From positions 1-47,144 of the forward strand of contig CALWUY010000054.1 in the NCBI GenBank assembly GCA_944384855.1: a DNA stretch of 47,144 nt, given 5' to 3'. This stretch comes from an uncultured Clostridia bacterium. Lineage in GTDB: Bacteria > Bacillota > Clostridia > Oscillospirales > Acutalibacteraceae. Within the stretch, counting starts at the first letter, position 1. Each line of letters starts with the position of its first letter. Under the pieces are notes generated by a model. It was given only the letters and a program-made list of their open reading frames with translations, was not told where the DNA came from and ran no database searches. Shown in pieces: positions 33,757-42,267 of this stretch. A program made the position numbers and the translations under genes.

Positions 33757-36177
33757 CTATTCAAGAAAATCTGTTTCGGTTACTTTACCGTCATAAATTC
33801 GGAAAACCTTTATTTCCTGAGAATTAAAATGAGTATTAATCTTTACATTCAAAACGTTTATATTAATTTCAGCGTCTGCCGGTTTTCCCGAAATCTCATG
33901 GCAGTGTATAATATATCCCCTGCCGTCTTCAGCAGCTTTGAACGCCGTCATTACCACATTGCCGGGAGTAATGTCTGCCACAGAACCTGACGCCGCAAGA
34001 TTTCCTTTATGATAAGTTCCCAAAATCGAGGTCAACGGCGTAAGCATTATATCTGAAAGCTTGTAGAGCTCACTCACATCGTCGCCTATACTTTTTATGG
34101 CAATTTTAAATTTTTGTTCTCCCTGCTCAGAAAACTCACATAAATCGTCGCGTTTACCGAAATGATCGGCAAAAACCGGGCTTCTGAGAGCGGTTATTCT
34201 GAGATTTCCGTCTTTAAAATCATAAGCTGAACGCGTATCGGTTGCTATACCTATATTATAATCTCCGTCCATAAGAGCGATCCACTTATGCATTGGATTC
34301 TCTTTGCCGTCAGCGTTTCTCTCGCTGAATCCATAAGGCACTGATACGGTTTCTTTAGCATTTTTCAAAACAGTGGGTACAAGAATTTTAAGTACTTTAT
34401 GCTTTTCCTGCCAGTTAACCTTAAAGTCCAGATATACTTCATTGAAATCTTTATATAAAGTCACATTGATTACAACTTCACTGTTTGAATATTTATATTT
34501 GGTCCTGACCTGCTGTTTCAGCGCTCCCTGCTCGGCAGAAACTATTTGTGCCTCCGAAAAACTTCCGATTACCTTATCGAACACGAACTTACCGTGAGCC
34601 CATGTATCGTATTCCGTCTCATCAAGAACTATAGGAACAATTTTACCTGCAAGCATCTCTTTACCTGCAGTTTTATCAAAAATACTGTCTATATATCCGT
34701 CGTCTGAAATATGTATTTTCAGGCCGCTGTTTTCAAGATTATATTCGGAAACAGTATAATTCCCGTAATCCTCAGCCCTGTTTTCCTTATCCTTATATAT
34801 CCAGTAAAGCTGCCAGCCCATCGGTTTTACAGAAGCTATTATTTCGCTTTCCCAGTTATCCGGACCGGAAGCTGTAATATTGGTTTGACTTGCCCTTACT
34901 GTCTGCAGTGCTACCGGATTTCCGTCATTGTCCTCAACCGATTTTACAAGCGTTCCCAATTTGACCGGAGCCTTAACCGGAAACGAATTCATATTAAATA
35001 CTATAAACGGCGTGCCGGCGTTATCCCTTTCCCACACTTTGAATTCGTTCTTATCAAGAATTACCGGAAGCTGTTTCGACGTATCAATGTTCCAGGCTAT
35101 CGCCTGAAGTGCTCTGTTCTGTGAAACAGAGGCCTGTGTTATACTTCCCGAAAAAGCCCTGACAGCATCCTCTACTGCCTCTTTTATGCAGCATCCGCAG
35201 ATAATATCGTGAAAATGATTGAAAAGTGTAATCTTCCATGCTTCTTTCAGGCTTTCACATTCTCGCTTTACTCCCGTGAGTACCGCCATAACTCCTGCCT
35301 TTTCAGCATTAAGAAGCAGTGCTTCGTTCTCTCTGTTAAGAGATTTAAGTTTCATAACAGCCGAATAGCATCCGCTCGCATGATGAAAAAGATCTCCTTT
35401 GTAAGATGGCAGTTTTTCTGTATCTGCCTCTTTGAAAAAAGCGTTTGGCGAAGAAAATTCGTATTTGCCTTTATCGCGTTTTATAAGCTCCTTAAGCTTT
35501 AAGATTGTCTCAATAGTAGGCCCGCCGCCATGGTTTCCCACGCCGTAAAAACTCATAATATCCTCATATTGTCTGTCGGAAGCTTCAGCGTCCCTTTCGG
35601 CTTTTATCTCGGCCGGTTCTCCCAAAATATTGCAGTATGGCTCAAATATACGGAAAGTTTTAACTTTTGAGCCGTCAGGCGATACCCACATAAATGTGTT
35701 CTTTTTGAACGGATACTCCTTTTCAAACTCATTCGGACGCATAAATACATAAGAATCCATTCCGGATTTTTTAAGTATCTGCGGAAGCATACCGCTGTGA
35801 CCGAATGAATCAACATTATATCCAACCTTGGCGGTTACTCCGAATTTTTCTTTAAAATATCCCTGACCGTATAAAGACTGCCTGGCAAAAGACTCTCCGC
35901 ACGGTAAATTGCAATCAGGCTGTATAAGCCAGCCTCCTGCTATCACCCATCTGCCCTCAGTTACCCGGCGCTTTATCTCTTCAAACATTTCCGGATCGGT
36001 TTCCTCAATCCACTCATAATAAATTGCCGCCGCAGAAGTGAATATAAAATCATCGAACTCTTTTATTCTGTCAAGCGCGCTTCTGAAGGTAGCCAAAACC
36101 TCGGAGTATCCCTCCTGCCATCGCCACAGCCACACAGGGTCCAAATGAGCATTTCCCACTAAATGAACTTTGGGCAT
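33757..36177 (-). CDS. GH38-family alpha-mannosidase
   Basis: This 806-residue glycoside hydrolase is predicted to remove alpha-linked mannose. The N-terminal catalytic domain begins VHLVGNAHLDPVWLWRWQEG, with the zinc ligands His and Asp. The nucleophile Asp123 is in YNVDSFGHSGMLPQIL, also a zinc ligand. The middle three-helix part contains LFNHFHDIICGCC with a further zinc-binding His, and beta-sandwich domains follow to the end. It has no signal peptide, so it acts on imported oligosaccharides. It is the first gene of the five-gene operon, behind a clear promoter (36213-36241) and a GGCGGTG ribosome binding site. Linkage specificity (1,2/1,3/1,6) cannot be read from sequence. Confidence 0.93.
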   Translation of the reverse strand: MPKVHLVGNAHLDPVWLWRWQEGYSEVLATFRSALDRIKEFDDFIFTSAAAIYYEWIEETDPEMFEEIKRRVTEGRWVIAGGWLIQPDCNLPCGESFARQSLYGQGYFKEKFGVTAKVGYNVDSFGHSGMLPQILKKSGMDSYVFMRPNEFEKEYPFKKNTFMWVSPDGSKVKTFRIFEPYCNILGEPAEIKAERDAEASDRQYEDIMSFYGVGNHGGGPTIETILKLKELIKRDKGKYEFSSPNAFFKEADTEKLPSYKGDLFHHASGCYSAVMKLKSLNRENEALLLNAEKAGVMAVLTGVKRECESLKEAWKITLFNHFHDIICGCCIKEAVEDAVRAFSGSITQASVSQNRALQAIAWNIDTSKQLPVILDKNEFKVWERDNAGTPFIVFNMNSFPVKAPVKLGTLVKSVEDNDGNPVALQTVRASQTNITASGPDNWESEIIASVKPMGWQLYWIYKDKENRAEDYGNYTVSEYNLENSGLKIHISDDGYIDSIFDKTAGKEMLAGKIVPIVLDETEYDTWAHGKFVFDKVIGSFSEAQIVSAEQGALKQQVRTKYKYSNSEVVINVTLYKDFNEVYLDFKVNWQEKHKVLKILVPTVLKNAKETVSVPYGFSERNADGKENPMHKWIALMDGDYNIGIATDTRSAYDFKDGNLRITALRSPVFADHFGKRDDLCEFSEQGEQKFKIAIKSIGDDVSELYKLSDIMLTPLTSILGTYHKGNLAASGSVADITPGNVVMTAFKAAEDGRGYIIHCHEISGKPADAEININVLNVKINTHFNSQEIKVFRIYDGKVTETDFLE

Positions 36178-36212
36178 AAAAGCACCGCCTTATTTTATAC
36201 TGATTTAGTATT

Positions 36213-36241
36213 AGAATACCACACTGAAAAAATCATGTCAA
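36213..36241 (-). promoter_or_regulatory. Promoter of the mannosidase operon
   Basis: On the minus strand: a perfect TTGACA (36236-36241), 17 bases ending in TGG, then TATTCT (36213-36218). Extended -10 type. I see no catabolite-repression (cre) consensus beside it. Confidence 0.65.
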
Positions 36242-36277
36242 CACATTTAAGATATATCATTTTTACAAAAAAAATTA

Positions 36278-36307
36278 AAAAAGAGGCGGATTTAACCGCC
36301 TCTTTTT
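36278..36307 (-). terminator. Terminator of the SPOCS/LysM gene
   Basis: A 12-bp stem (36278-36289 with 36296-36307), 6-base loop, with a long T-run on the minus strand. It lies just past the stop codon at 36314. Confidence 0.9.
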
Positions 36308-36313
36308 ATACTG

Positions 36314-37846
36314 TCAGATCATTGGCACCAAAATCATTTTTCCTTCCGGAAGACTATCATCTTCAAGTGAATTCATACGCATTATTTCTTCTACGCTTGC
36401 GTTATAGTTTCTGGCAATATTCCATACCTTGTCGCCTTCCGAACAATAATACACCATAAGTGCCGCTTTACTCTTACGCTCGATAGTATGCTCATTATCA
36501 ATACTCATTTCACTGATAAGCGGAATTTCGCTTTTTTCGTAAACCGCCGCGTTTATACCAAGCTCTATTCTTACCTCAATGCAATTTGATGAAGTGATTG
36601 TATATCCGCAGGAAAGTACCTCAATCTGAGGTTCGGTATGAGGTGTACCGATTTCACATTTTATCGGATATTTGTATTCAAAATCAATGGACTTTTCACA
36701 GTAAATTGCATTTCCTTCATTCTTACAGACAATCATTCCTACAACTATGGTTCCGCAAATTACCATTTCACAGTTTTCAAACTTTGCAGTGTATGACTGA
36801 ACGTTACACCATAGATCCACTACGGATGATACTTCTTCTTCAAGTTCAAGACTTTTTTTGCAATGATAAATTTCTGATATATTATGGGTTATTTTATCAA
36901 AACAGACCTTGCTCTTTTTGATATCCGACTGATACCTGCGCGAAAAAGCATCAAGTATTACGGCCACATCATTAGAACAGTAAGCTTCGCACGTGAGCAG
37001 CAGTTTTGCCGTAAGTGAAAAGCATTTGTTCTCCCCCGATACCGACATTCGCGGCTTTAAATCCATAAACGCTATTTCAGATTTTGTATCACAAAGACAT
37101 TCTTCTGTTATTCCCGCTACATCTACTATCTGACTGAACGGAATGGTTGTTTTCACGCATTGAGGTGTAGATGTACTCTCGGCACAATACAAAATATTAA
37201 GTGTTATTTCACCTTTTACCACTGCCTTATCCTTGATAACCTTGGTTTCCTTTACGCAGGAGTTGGCGTCATACCTTAAAATACTTTTCACAGGAGGCTG
37301 GCCCTGACCGGTGCGTATTTCTTCTTCTATCATCAGGTACTTTTCCGCAAACCCCATGGGAACAGTCGCCGGAGCAATACCGCGTTTAAGTTCAATATTG
37401 TCATCATTAAAATCTGAAATTATATCGGTACACTTGCGTCTGAATACCTTTATGCTTATTCCGGCCGCGCCGTGAATATCAACTTTCCTGCTTGTGACTG
37501 CCCGGCAGTTTATGTATTCGGTGCGTATTTTGCATCTGATACTCGCCGTAGAACACTCTTCGCTCATTTCAAGACTTTTACTGAACGGATACTGATATTC
37601 ATACGATGACAGTACCCCGTCTTTGTCTGAATAAAGCAGTGTTATACATACCGATCCTTCAATTGTGATTTCTTTTCCATTTATCCCTTTTGAAGCAATA
37701 TGCGGAACCGCTCTGCACTTAAATATTTTAGAGATATCAGGACAATAATCCGGCAGAGTAAAATCCGCATCTATCGGCACTTCCGCCGTATCGCAAAAAA
37801 CTGTTTCATTTACAAATACGCTTGTCTTTAATGCCTTTTCTTCCAT
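36314..37846 (-). CDS. SPOCS (DUF3794) and LysM domain protein
   Basis: This 510-residue protein consists of repeated SPOCS domains (DUF3794/pfam12673) and a C-terminal LysM. The SPOCS parts are recognisable from FVNETVFCDTAEVPIDADFT and DYCPDISKIFKC near the N-terminus, and again around VKGEITLNILYC and GTIVVGMIVCKNEG. LysM runs from about 463 to 508 (YYCSEGDKVWNIARNYNASV). LysM binds peptidoglycan, and proteins with SPOCS domains are often made in the mother cell during sporulation. There is no signal peptide, consistent with deposition on the forespore from the mother-cell cytoplasm. The ATG follows GAGGAT. It is a single-gene unit. The exact coat or cortex role is unknown. Confidence 0.87.
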   Translation of the reverse strand: MEEKALKTSVFVNETVFCDTAEVPIDADFTLPDYCPDISKIFKCRAVPHIASKGINGKEITIEGSVCITLLYSDKDGVLSSYEYQYPFSKSLEMSEECSTASIRCKIRTEYINCRAVTSRKVDIHGAAGISIKVFRRKCTDIISDFNDDNIELKRGIAPATVPMGFAEKYLMIEEEIRTGQGQPPVKSILRYDANSCVKETKVIKDKAVVKGEITLNILYCAESTSTPQCVKTTIPFSQIVDVAGITEECLCDTKSEIAFMDLKPRMSVSGENKCFSLTAKLLLTCEAYCSNDVAVILDAFSRRYQSDIKKSKVCFDKITHNISEIYHCKKSLELEEEVSSVVDLWCNVQSYTAKFENCEMVICGTIVVGMIVCKNEGNAIYCEKSIDFEYKYPIKCEIGTPHTEPQIEVLSCGYTITSSNCIEVRIELGINAAVYEKSEIPLISEMSIDNEHTIERKSKAALMVYYCSEGDKVWNIARNYNASVEEIMRMNSLEDDSLPEGKMILVPMI

Positions 37847-37928
37847 AAAATAATCCTCTCTTTATACGTTTTCTTAATAAATAGTATTCGTATAAAAAGA
37901 GGATTATGACATTATATATTCTATTTGT

Positions 37929-39857
37929 TTATTCTAATTCAAACGCTCCGGTATACAGCTGATAATACTTGCCTTTTTGCTCTATCAGCGATTCATGGCT
38001 TCCCCTCTCAATGATTCTTCCTTTATCAAGCACCATGATAACATCCGAATTTTTAACAGTGGAAAGTCTGTGTGCTATTACAAATACCGTTCTGCCCTGC
38101 ATAAGCCGGTCCATACCTTTTTGAACTATGGCTTCTGTACGAGTATCTATTGAAGACGTCGCTTCATCCAGTATCATAACCGGCGGATCCGCAACCGCGG
38201 CACGGGCAATTGCAATAAGCTGACGCTGTCCCTGAGAAAGATTTGAACCGTTATTCGAAAGCGGAGTTTCATATCCCAAAGGAAGCCTGGTTATAAAATC
38301 ATCCGCTCCCGCAAGACGTGCGGCTTCGATACATTCTTCGTCGCTGGCATCAAGTCTGCCGTAACGGATATTCTCCATTACCGTACCGGTAAACAGGTTT
38401 GTATCCTGCAAAACTATGCCCAGAGAACGCCTCAGATCGCTTTTCTTTATTTTGTTGATATTAATACCGTCGTACCTTATCTTGCCGTCGGCAATATCAT
38501 AAAACCGGTTTATAAGATTAGTGATTGTGGTTTTTCCGGCGCCGGTAGCGCCCACAAACGCAACCTTTTGTCCGGGCTCTGCATATACATCTATATTATG
38601 AAGTACTATTTTGTCATCGGTATATCCGAAATCAACATCAAACAGCCTTACATCGCCCTGTACCTTTGTGTAAGTTACAGTGCCGTCATGATGCGGATGT
38701 TTCCATGCCCAAATTCCTGTTCTGTTTTCTGTCTCTTTAAGTTCGCCGTTTTCAGACTCTTCAACATTTACAAGAGTTACATATCCATCGTCGGATTCAG
38801 GAGCTTCATCCATAAGCGCAAAAATACGCTCTGCTCCGGCAAGTCCCATTACGATTGAATTTATCTGCTGTGATACCTGATTTATATTACCGGAAAACTG
38901 CCTGGTCATATTAAGAAACGGTACCACTATACTGATATCAAATGCTAATCCCGAAATACTTATGTTGCTCATATCGGAAAGTAAAAACAATCCTCCGACA
39001 GCGGCGATAACAACATACAAAATATTACCTAAATTCATATTTATAGGACCTAAGCAGTTAGCATAGGAGTGCGCACGGTTGCTGTCCTCATAAAGGGTGT
39101 TGTTTACCGCGTCAAAATCCTCCTGAGCTTTCTGCTCATGGTTGAATACCTTAACCACTTTTTGCCCGGACATGAATTCCTGAACAAAGCCCTCAGCTTT
39201 ACCTATCGACATCTGCTGACGAATAAAATACTTAGACGAGCCGCCTGCCAGCTTCTTTGATACTATAAGCATAATCAGGACGCCTGCCAAAACAACCAAT
39301 GTCATCCATAAACTGTACCACAGCATTATAGAGAAAACACCGACTATTACGATGAATGCCTGAAGCAGCGCCGGCATTGCCTGTGATATTAACTGACGCA
39401 GCGCATCAATATCATTTGTATAATAACTCATAATATCTCCGTGCTTGTGCGTGTCGAAATATTTTATCGGCAAATCCTGCATGCCGTTAAACATAGTCTT
39501 ACGCATATTGTCTAAAAATCCCTGTGTCATTACCGCCATAATCTGTGTTTGCAAAATAGTGGCTATCAGAGATATCAGATAAAATCCTCCCAGCAGTATC
39601 ATTTTCGGTATTATTGCTTCCTTGGCGGATACCCAATCCCTGCTTTCATACCAATCTTCTATAACAGATATTACCTGCTGCTGAAAAATTGCCGGAAGTG
39701 TAGCGGTAATAGCAGCAAACAAAATGCAGCATACCGTAATAGGCAGTAATTTCGGATAATATCCGTACAGCATTTTTACTACTCTTTTCAACACCGAAAA
39801 ATTAACTGTTTTACCTGCGGAAACACCCCGTGGCATTGCATTGCTGTTACTTTTCAT
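37929..39857 (-). CDS. ABC exporter half-transporter, consensus NBD
   Basis: This 642-residue protein has six membrane helices (about 30-330) and a C-terminal ATPase domain with Walker A FVGATGAGKTTITNL, signature LSQGQRQLIAIAR, and Walker B PPVMILDEATSSID, which keeps the catalytic Glu. About 40 extra residues with EESENGELKETENRTG lie between the membrane part and the ATPase domain. It is the second subunit of a heterodimeric multidrug-type exporter, the partner of the 586-residue half upstream. I chose the ATG at 39857 because GGAGGTGA precedes it. It overlaps the partner's end by 11 bases, so the two are coupled and made in equal amounts. Confidence 0.93.
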   Translation of the reverse strand: MKSNSNAMPRGVSAGKTVNFSVLKRVVKMLYGYYPKLLPITVCCILFAAITATLPAIFQQQVISVIEDWYESRDWVSAKEAIIPKMILLGGFYLISLIATILQTQIMAVMTQGFLDNMRKTMFNGMQDLPIKYFDTHKHGDIMSYYTNDIDALRQLISQAMPALLQAFIVIVGVFSIMLWYSLWMTLVVLAGVLIMLIVSKKLAGGSSKYFIRQQMSIGKAEGFVQEFMSGQKVVKVFNHEQKAQEDFDAVNNTLYEDSNRAHSYANCLGPINMNLGNILYVVIAAVGGLFLLSDMSNISISGLAFDISIVVPFLNMTRQFSGNINQVSQQINSIVMGLAGAERIFALMDEAPESDDGYVTLVNVEESENGELKETENRTGIWAWKHPHHDGTVTYTKVQGDVRLFDVDFGYTDDKIVLHNIDVYAEPGQKVAFVGATGAGKTTITNLINRFYDIADGKIRYDGININKIKKSDLRRSLGIVLQDTNLFTGTVMENIRYGRLDASDEECIEAARLAGADDFITRLPLGYETPLSNNGSNLSQGQRQLIAIARAAVADPPVMILDEATSSIDTRTEAIVQKGMDRLMQGRTVFVIAHRLSTVKNSDVIMVLDKGRIIERGSHESLIEQKGKYYQLYTGAFELE

Positions 39858-41607
39858 CACTGTCACCTCCATTTGTCTGCTGCTCATATATTTCTTTGTA
39901 TATCTCGCAATTTTTAATAAGCTCATCATGTTTTCCGGCTGCCTCAATCTTACCGTTGTTCATGACAATTATCATATCTGCTTCTTCAACCGACGCTATA
40001 CGCTGCGCAATTATTATTTTTGTCGTCTCAGGTATATATTCCTTAAATCCTTTTCTTATTAAGGCATCGGTCTTCGTATCTACCGCGCTTGTGGAATCGT
40101 CAAGTATCAATATTTTCGGATTCTTAAGCAGCGCCCTTGCAATACAAAGCCTCTGTTTTTGTCCTCCCGAAACATTGCTTCCTCCCTGTTCTATATAGGT
40201 GTCATACCCATCGGGAAACGTATCTATAAATTCATCTGCCTGAGCAAGCTTGCAGACTCTGATTATCTCTTCATCGTCTGCATTCTCATTACCCCAACGG
40301 ATATTATCCTTTATAGTACCCGAAAACAGCTGGTTCTTCTGTAAAACCATTGCAACACTGTCTCTCAGAGTTTTAATATCATAATTTCTTACATCTACTC
40401 CCCCAACTAATACAGCTCCGTCTGTTACATCGTAAAGTCTCGGTATAAGCTGTACCAAAGTAGATTTGCTTGATCCGGTTCCTCCTATAATTCCTACTGT
40501 CATTCCGGATTCGATTTTCAGGTTTACCCCCGACAGTGCATAGGATTTCGCATTTTCAAAATATTTGAATCCTACATTTTTAAATTCTATTGTTCCGTCC
40601 TTTACGTCGTAAACCGGATTTTCACAGTTGACTAATGTAGGCTCTTCTTTAAGGACTTCGCAGATACGCTTCATTGATTCTATTGACATGGTAATCATTA
40701 CATATATCATTGAAAGCATCATAAGAGACATGAGTATTTGTATGCCGTATGTTATTGTAGCCGATATCTGTCCTACATCAAGTGTGGTTCCGCCGCTTTT
40801 TATTATAAGCATAGAACCTACCAGCAACACAAATATCATATTAAAGTACATGCAAAACTGCATAAGCGGAGAGTTAAACGCTACAATCCGTTCTGCTTTT
40901 GTAAAATCTTTTTTGATTTCGTCTGCCGCGATTCCGAATTTTTGTTTTTCATAATCTTCACGTGAAAATCCTTTTACAACCCTCATTCCACGCACGTTTT
41001 CTTCTATAGACTCATTCAGATTGTCATACTTTTTGAAAACTCTTCTGAACGCCGGCATAGCCTTACGGGCAATCAGTATCAATCCGAATATAAGTATCGG
41101 TACAACCACTACAAATGTGGTCGCTAAAGCTCCTCCCATCTTGTATGCCATTATAATTGAAAATAAAAACAGCATCGGGCTTCTGACCGCTGTTCTTATA
41201 ATCATCATATATGACATCTGTACGTTTGTTATATCAGTGGTAAGCCTTGTAACCAGCGATGTAGAAGAAAATTTATCTATATTGGCGAATGAATAGCTTT
41301 GTATTTTCGCGAACATATCATGGCGCAGATTTTTCGCAAAACCTGCCGATGCCTTTGCGCACGCAAGAGCCGCTATTATTCCGCATGCAAGTGATATGGC
41401 TGCCATAAGCACCAAATACAATCCGGTTTTTATTATTGGCTGTACTGAAGGATTTTCCGACATAGAAAGCGCCTTTATGTTGTTTACAAGATCTGCCGTA
41501 ATGAAAGGAATGTAAGCTTCCATAAGAACTTCGCCCATGATAAAAATAAGCGTAATTATTGTCGGCAGTTTATATTCTCTGATAGATTTTGCCAAAGTTT
41601 TAATCAT
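39847..41607 (-). CDS. ABC exporter half-transporter, degenerate NBD
   Basis: This 586-residue protein has six membrane helices (about 10-310) and an ATPase domain with Walker A IIGGTGSSKSTLVQL, signature VSGGQKQRLCIAR, and Walker B ILILDDSTSAVD. The residue after the Walker B Asp is Asp, not Glu. This is the usual mark of the degenerate subunit in heterodimeric exporters such as TM287/288 or BmrCD. It begins inside marR (8-base overlap) and ends inside the next transporter gene, so three proteins are tightly coupled. The substrate is unknown; drug or peptide efflux controlled by the MarR protein is likely. Confidence 0.93.
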   Translation of the reverse strand: MIKTLAKSIREYKLPTIITLIFIMGEVLMEAYIPFITADLVNNIKALSMSENPSVQPIIKTGLYLVLMAAISLACGIIAALACAKASAGFAKNLRHDMFAKIQSYSFANIDKFSSTSLVTRLTTDITNVQMSYMMIIRTAVRSPMLFLFSIIMAYKMGGALATTFVVVVPILIFGLILIARKAMPAFRRVFKKYDNLNESIEENVRGMRVVKGFSREDYEKQKFGIAADEIKKDFTKAERIVAFNSPLMQFCMYFNMIFVLLVGSMLIIKSGGTTLDVGQISATITYGIQILMSLMMLSMIYVMITMSIESMKRICEVLKEEPTLVNCENPVYDVKDGTIEFKNVGFKYFENAKSYALSGVNLKIESGMTVGIIGGTGSSKSTLVQLIPRLYDVTDGAVLVGGVDVRNYDIKTLRDSVAMVLQKNQLFSGTIKDNIRWGNENADDEEIIRVCKLAQADEFIDTFPDGYDTYIEQGGSNVSGGQKQRLCIARALLKNPKILILDDSTSAVDTKTDALIRKGFKEYIPETTKIIIAQRIASVEEADMIIVMNNGKIEAAGKHDELIKNCEIYKEIYEQQTNGGDSDEK

Positions 41608-42046
41608 TTTCTTCCTCCATATTTTGTGTGATTCGGTTTATCAATTTAAAAAACTGATTTATTTCCGTATCTGTCAACCCCCTGCGGAGTATGTCCTCTC
41701 GCCTTTTGATATCAGTTAAAATGCATTCGTGCTGCTGTGTTGCCTTTTGCGTTAAAACTATCTTTTTCAGCCTGGCATCGCTGTCAACACTTCTACGTTC
41801 AATCAATCCTTTCTGTTCCATAACCTTTAGTGTACGGCTTGCGGTTGAAGGCCGTATTGCAAAATGCTCTTCAAAATCGCGCTGATAAATATCTTTATCG
41901 CGGTTTTCATAAAAATAATTTATTGCCCATCCGCTGATTCCTTTGATTTTTTCAATGCCTAAACTGTCTCTGCGTTTTTCGGCATGACGCTTTATGGCAT
42001 TAGCAAGTCTGCGGACAGCAAACCCTATATCTTCGTTGCGTGACAT
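41600..42046 (-). CDS. MarR-family repressor
   Basis: This 148-residue winged-helix regulator has the MarR core: DIYQRDFEEHFAIRPSTASRT as the recognition helix area, LKVMEQKGLIERR, and the wing DSDARLKKIVLTQKA. I chose the ATG at 42046 because AGGAGGTG lies just upstream. It is the first gene of an operon with two ABC exporter halves, the classic layout of a drug-responsive repressor and its pump. A perfect palindrome (42076-42089) lies between its -10 and its start, so autorepression is expected. Confidence 0.92.
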   Translation of the reverse strand: MSRNEDIGFAVRRLANAIKRHAEKRRDSLGIEKIKGISGWAINYFYENRDKDIYQRDFEEHFAIRPSTASRTLKVMEQKGLIERRSVDSDARLKKIVLTQKATQQHECILTDIKRREDILRRGLTDTEINQFFKLINRITQNMEEEND

Positions 42047-42075
42047 AATACACCTCCTGACCAATATAATCTTTT

Positions 42076-42089
42076 GTTAGCCTGCTAAC
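42076..42089. promoter_or_regulatory. MarR operator palindrome
   Basis: GTTAGC-CT-GCTAAC is a perfect 6-bp dyad with a 2-base centre. It begins 1 base after the -10 box of the minus-strand marR promoter, over the transcription start. GTTAG/CTAAC half-sites are known from MarR proteins such as MepR. Binding by the adjacent MarR protein is inferred. Confidence 0.65.
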
Positions 42090-42090
42090 T

Positions 42091-42118
42091 ATTATACCAC
42101 TACAAATAATATTGTCAA
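42091..42118 (-). promoter_or_regulatory. Promoter of the marR-ABC operon
   Basis: On the minus strand: a perfect TTGACA (42113-42118), 16 bases ending in TGG, then a perfect TATAAT (42091-42096). A very strong extended -10 promoter, which fits a repressed unit. Confidence 0.8.
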
Positions 42119-42230
42119 GGGATAAATATTAAAAATATGTTAATTTTAAAGTTAAAAAAAACACTGCTTTTATCGACAAAAACTATATAAAATGACAGTG
42201 ATATTTATTTCGCAAAATACTTGCACTTAA

Positions 42231-42267
42231 AATTATAAAAGCCGGCATGATGCCGGCTTTTATAATT
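42231..42267 (-). terminator. Terminator of the C39/dockerin gene
   Basis: A 17-bp perfect stem (42231-42247 with 42251-42267) with a 3-base loop. T-runs on both sides; on the minus strand it follows the stop codon of the secreted protein directly. The rest of 42119-42230 is AT-rich with no gene. Confidence 0.85.
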
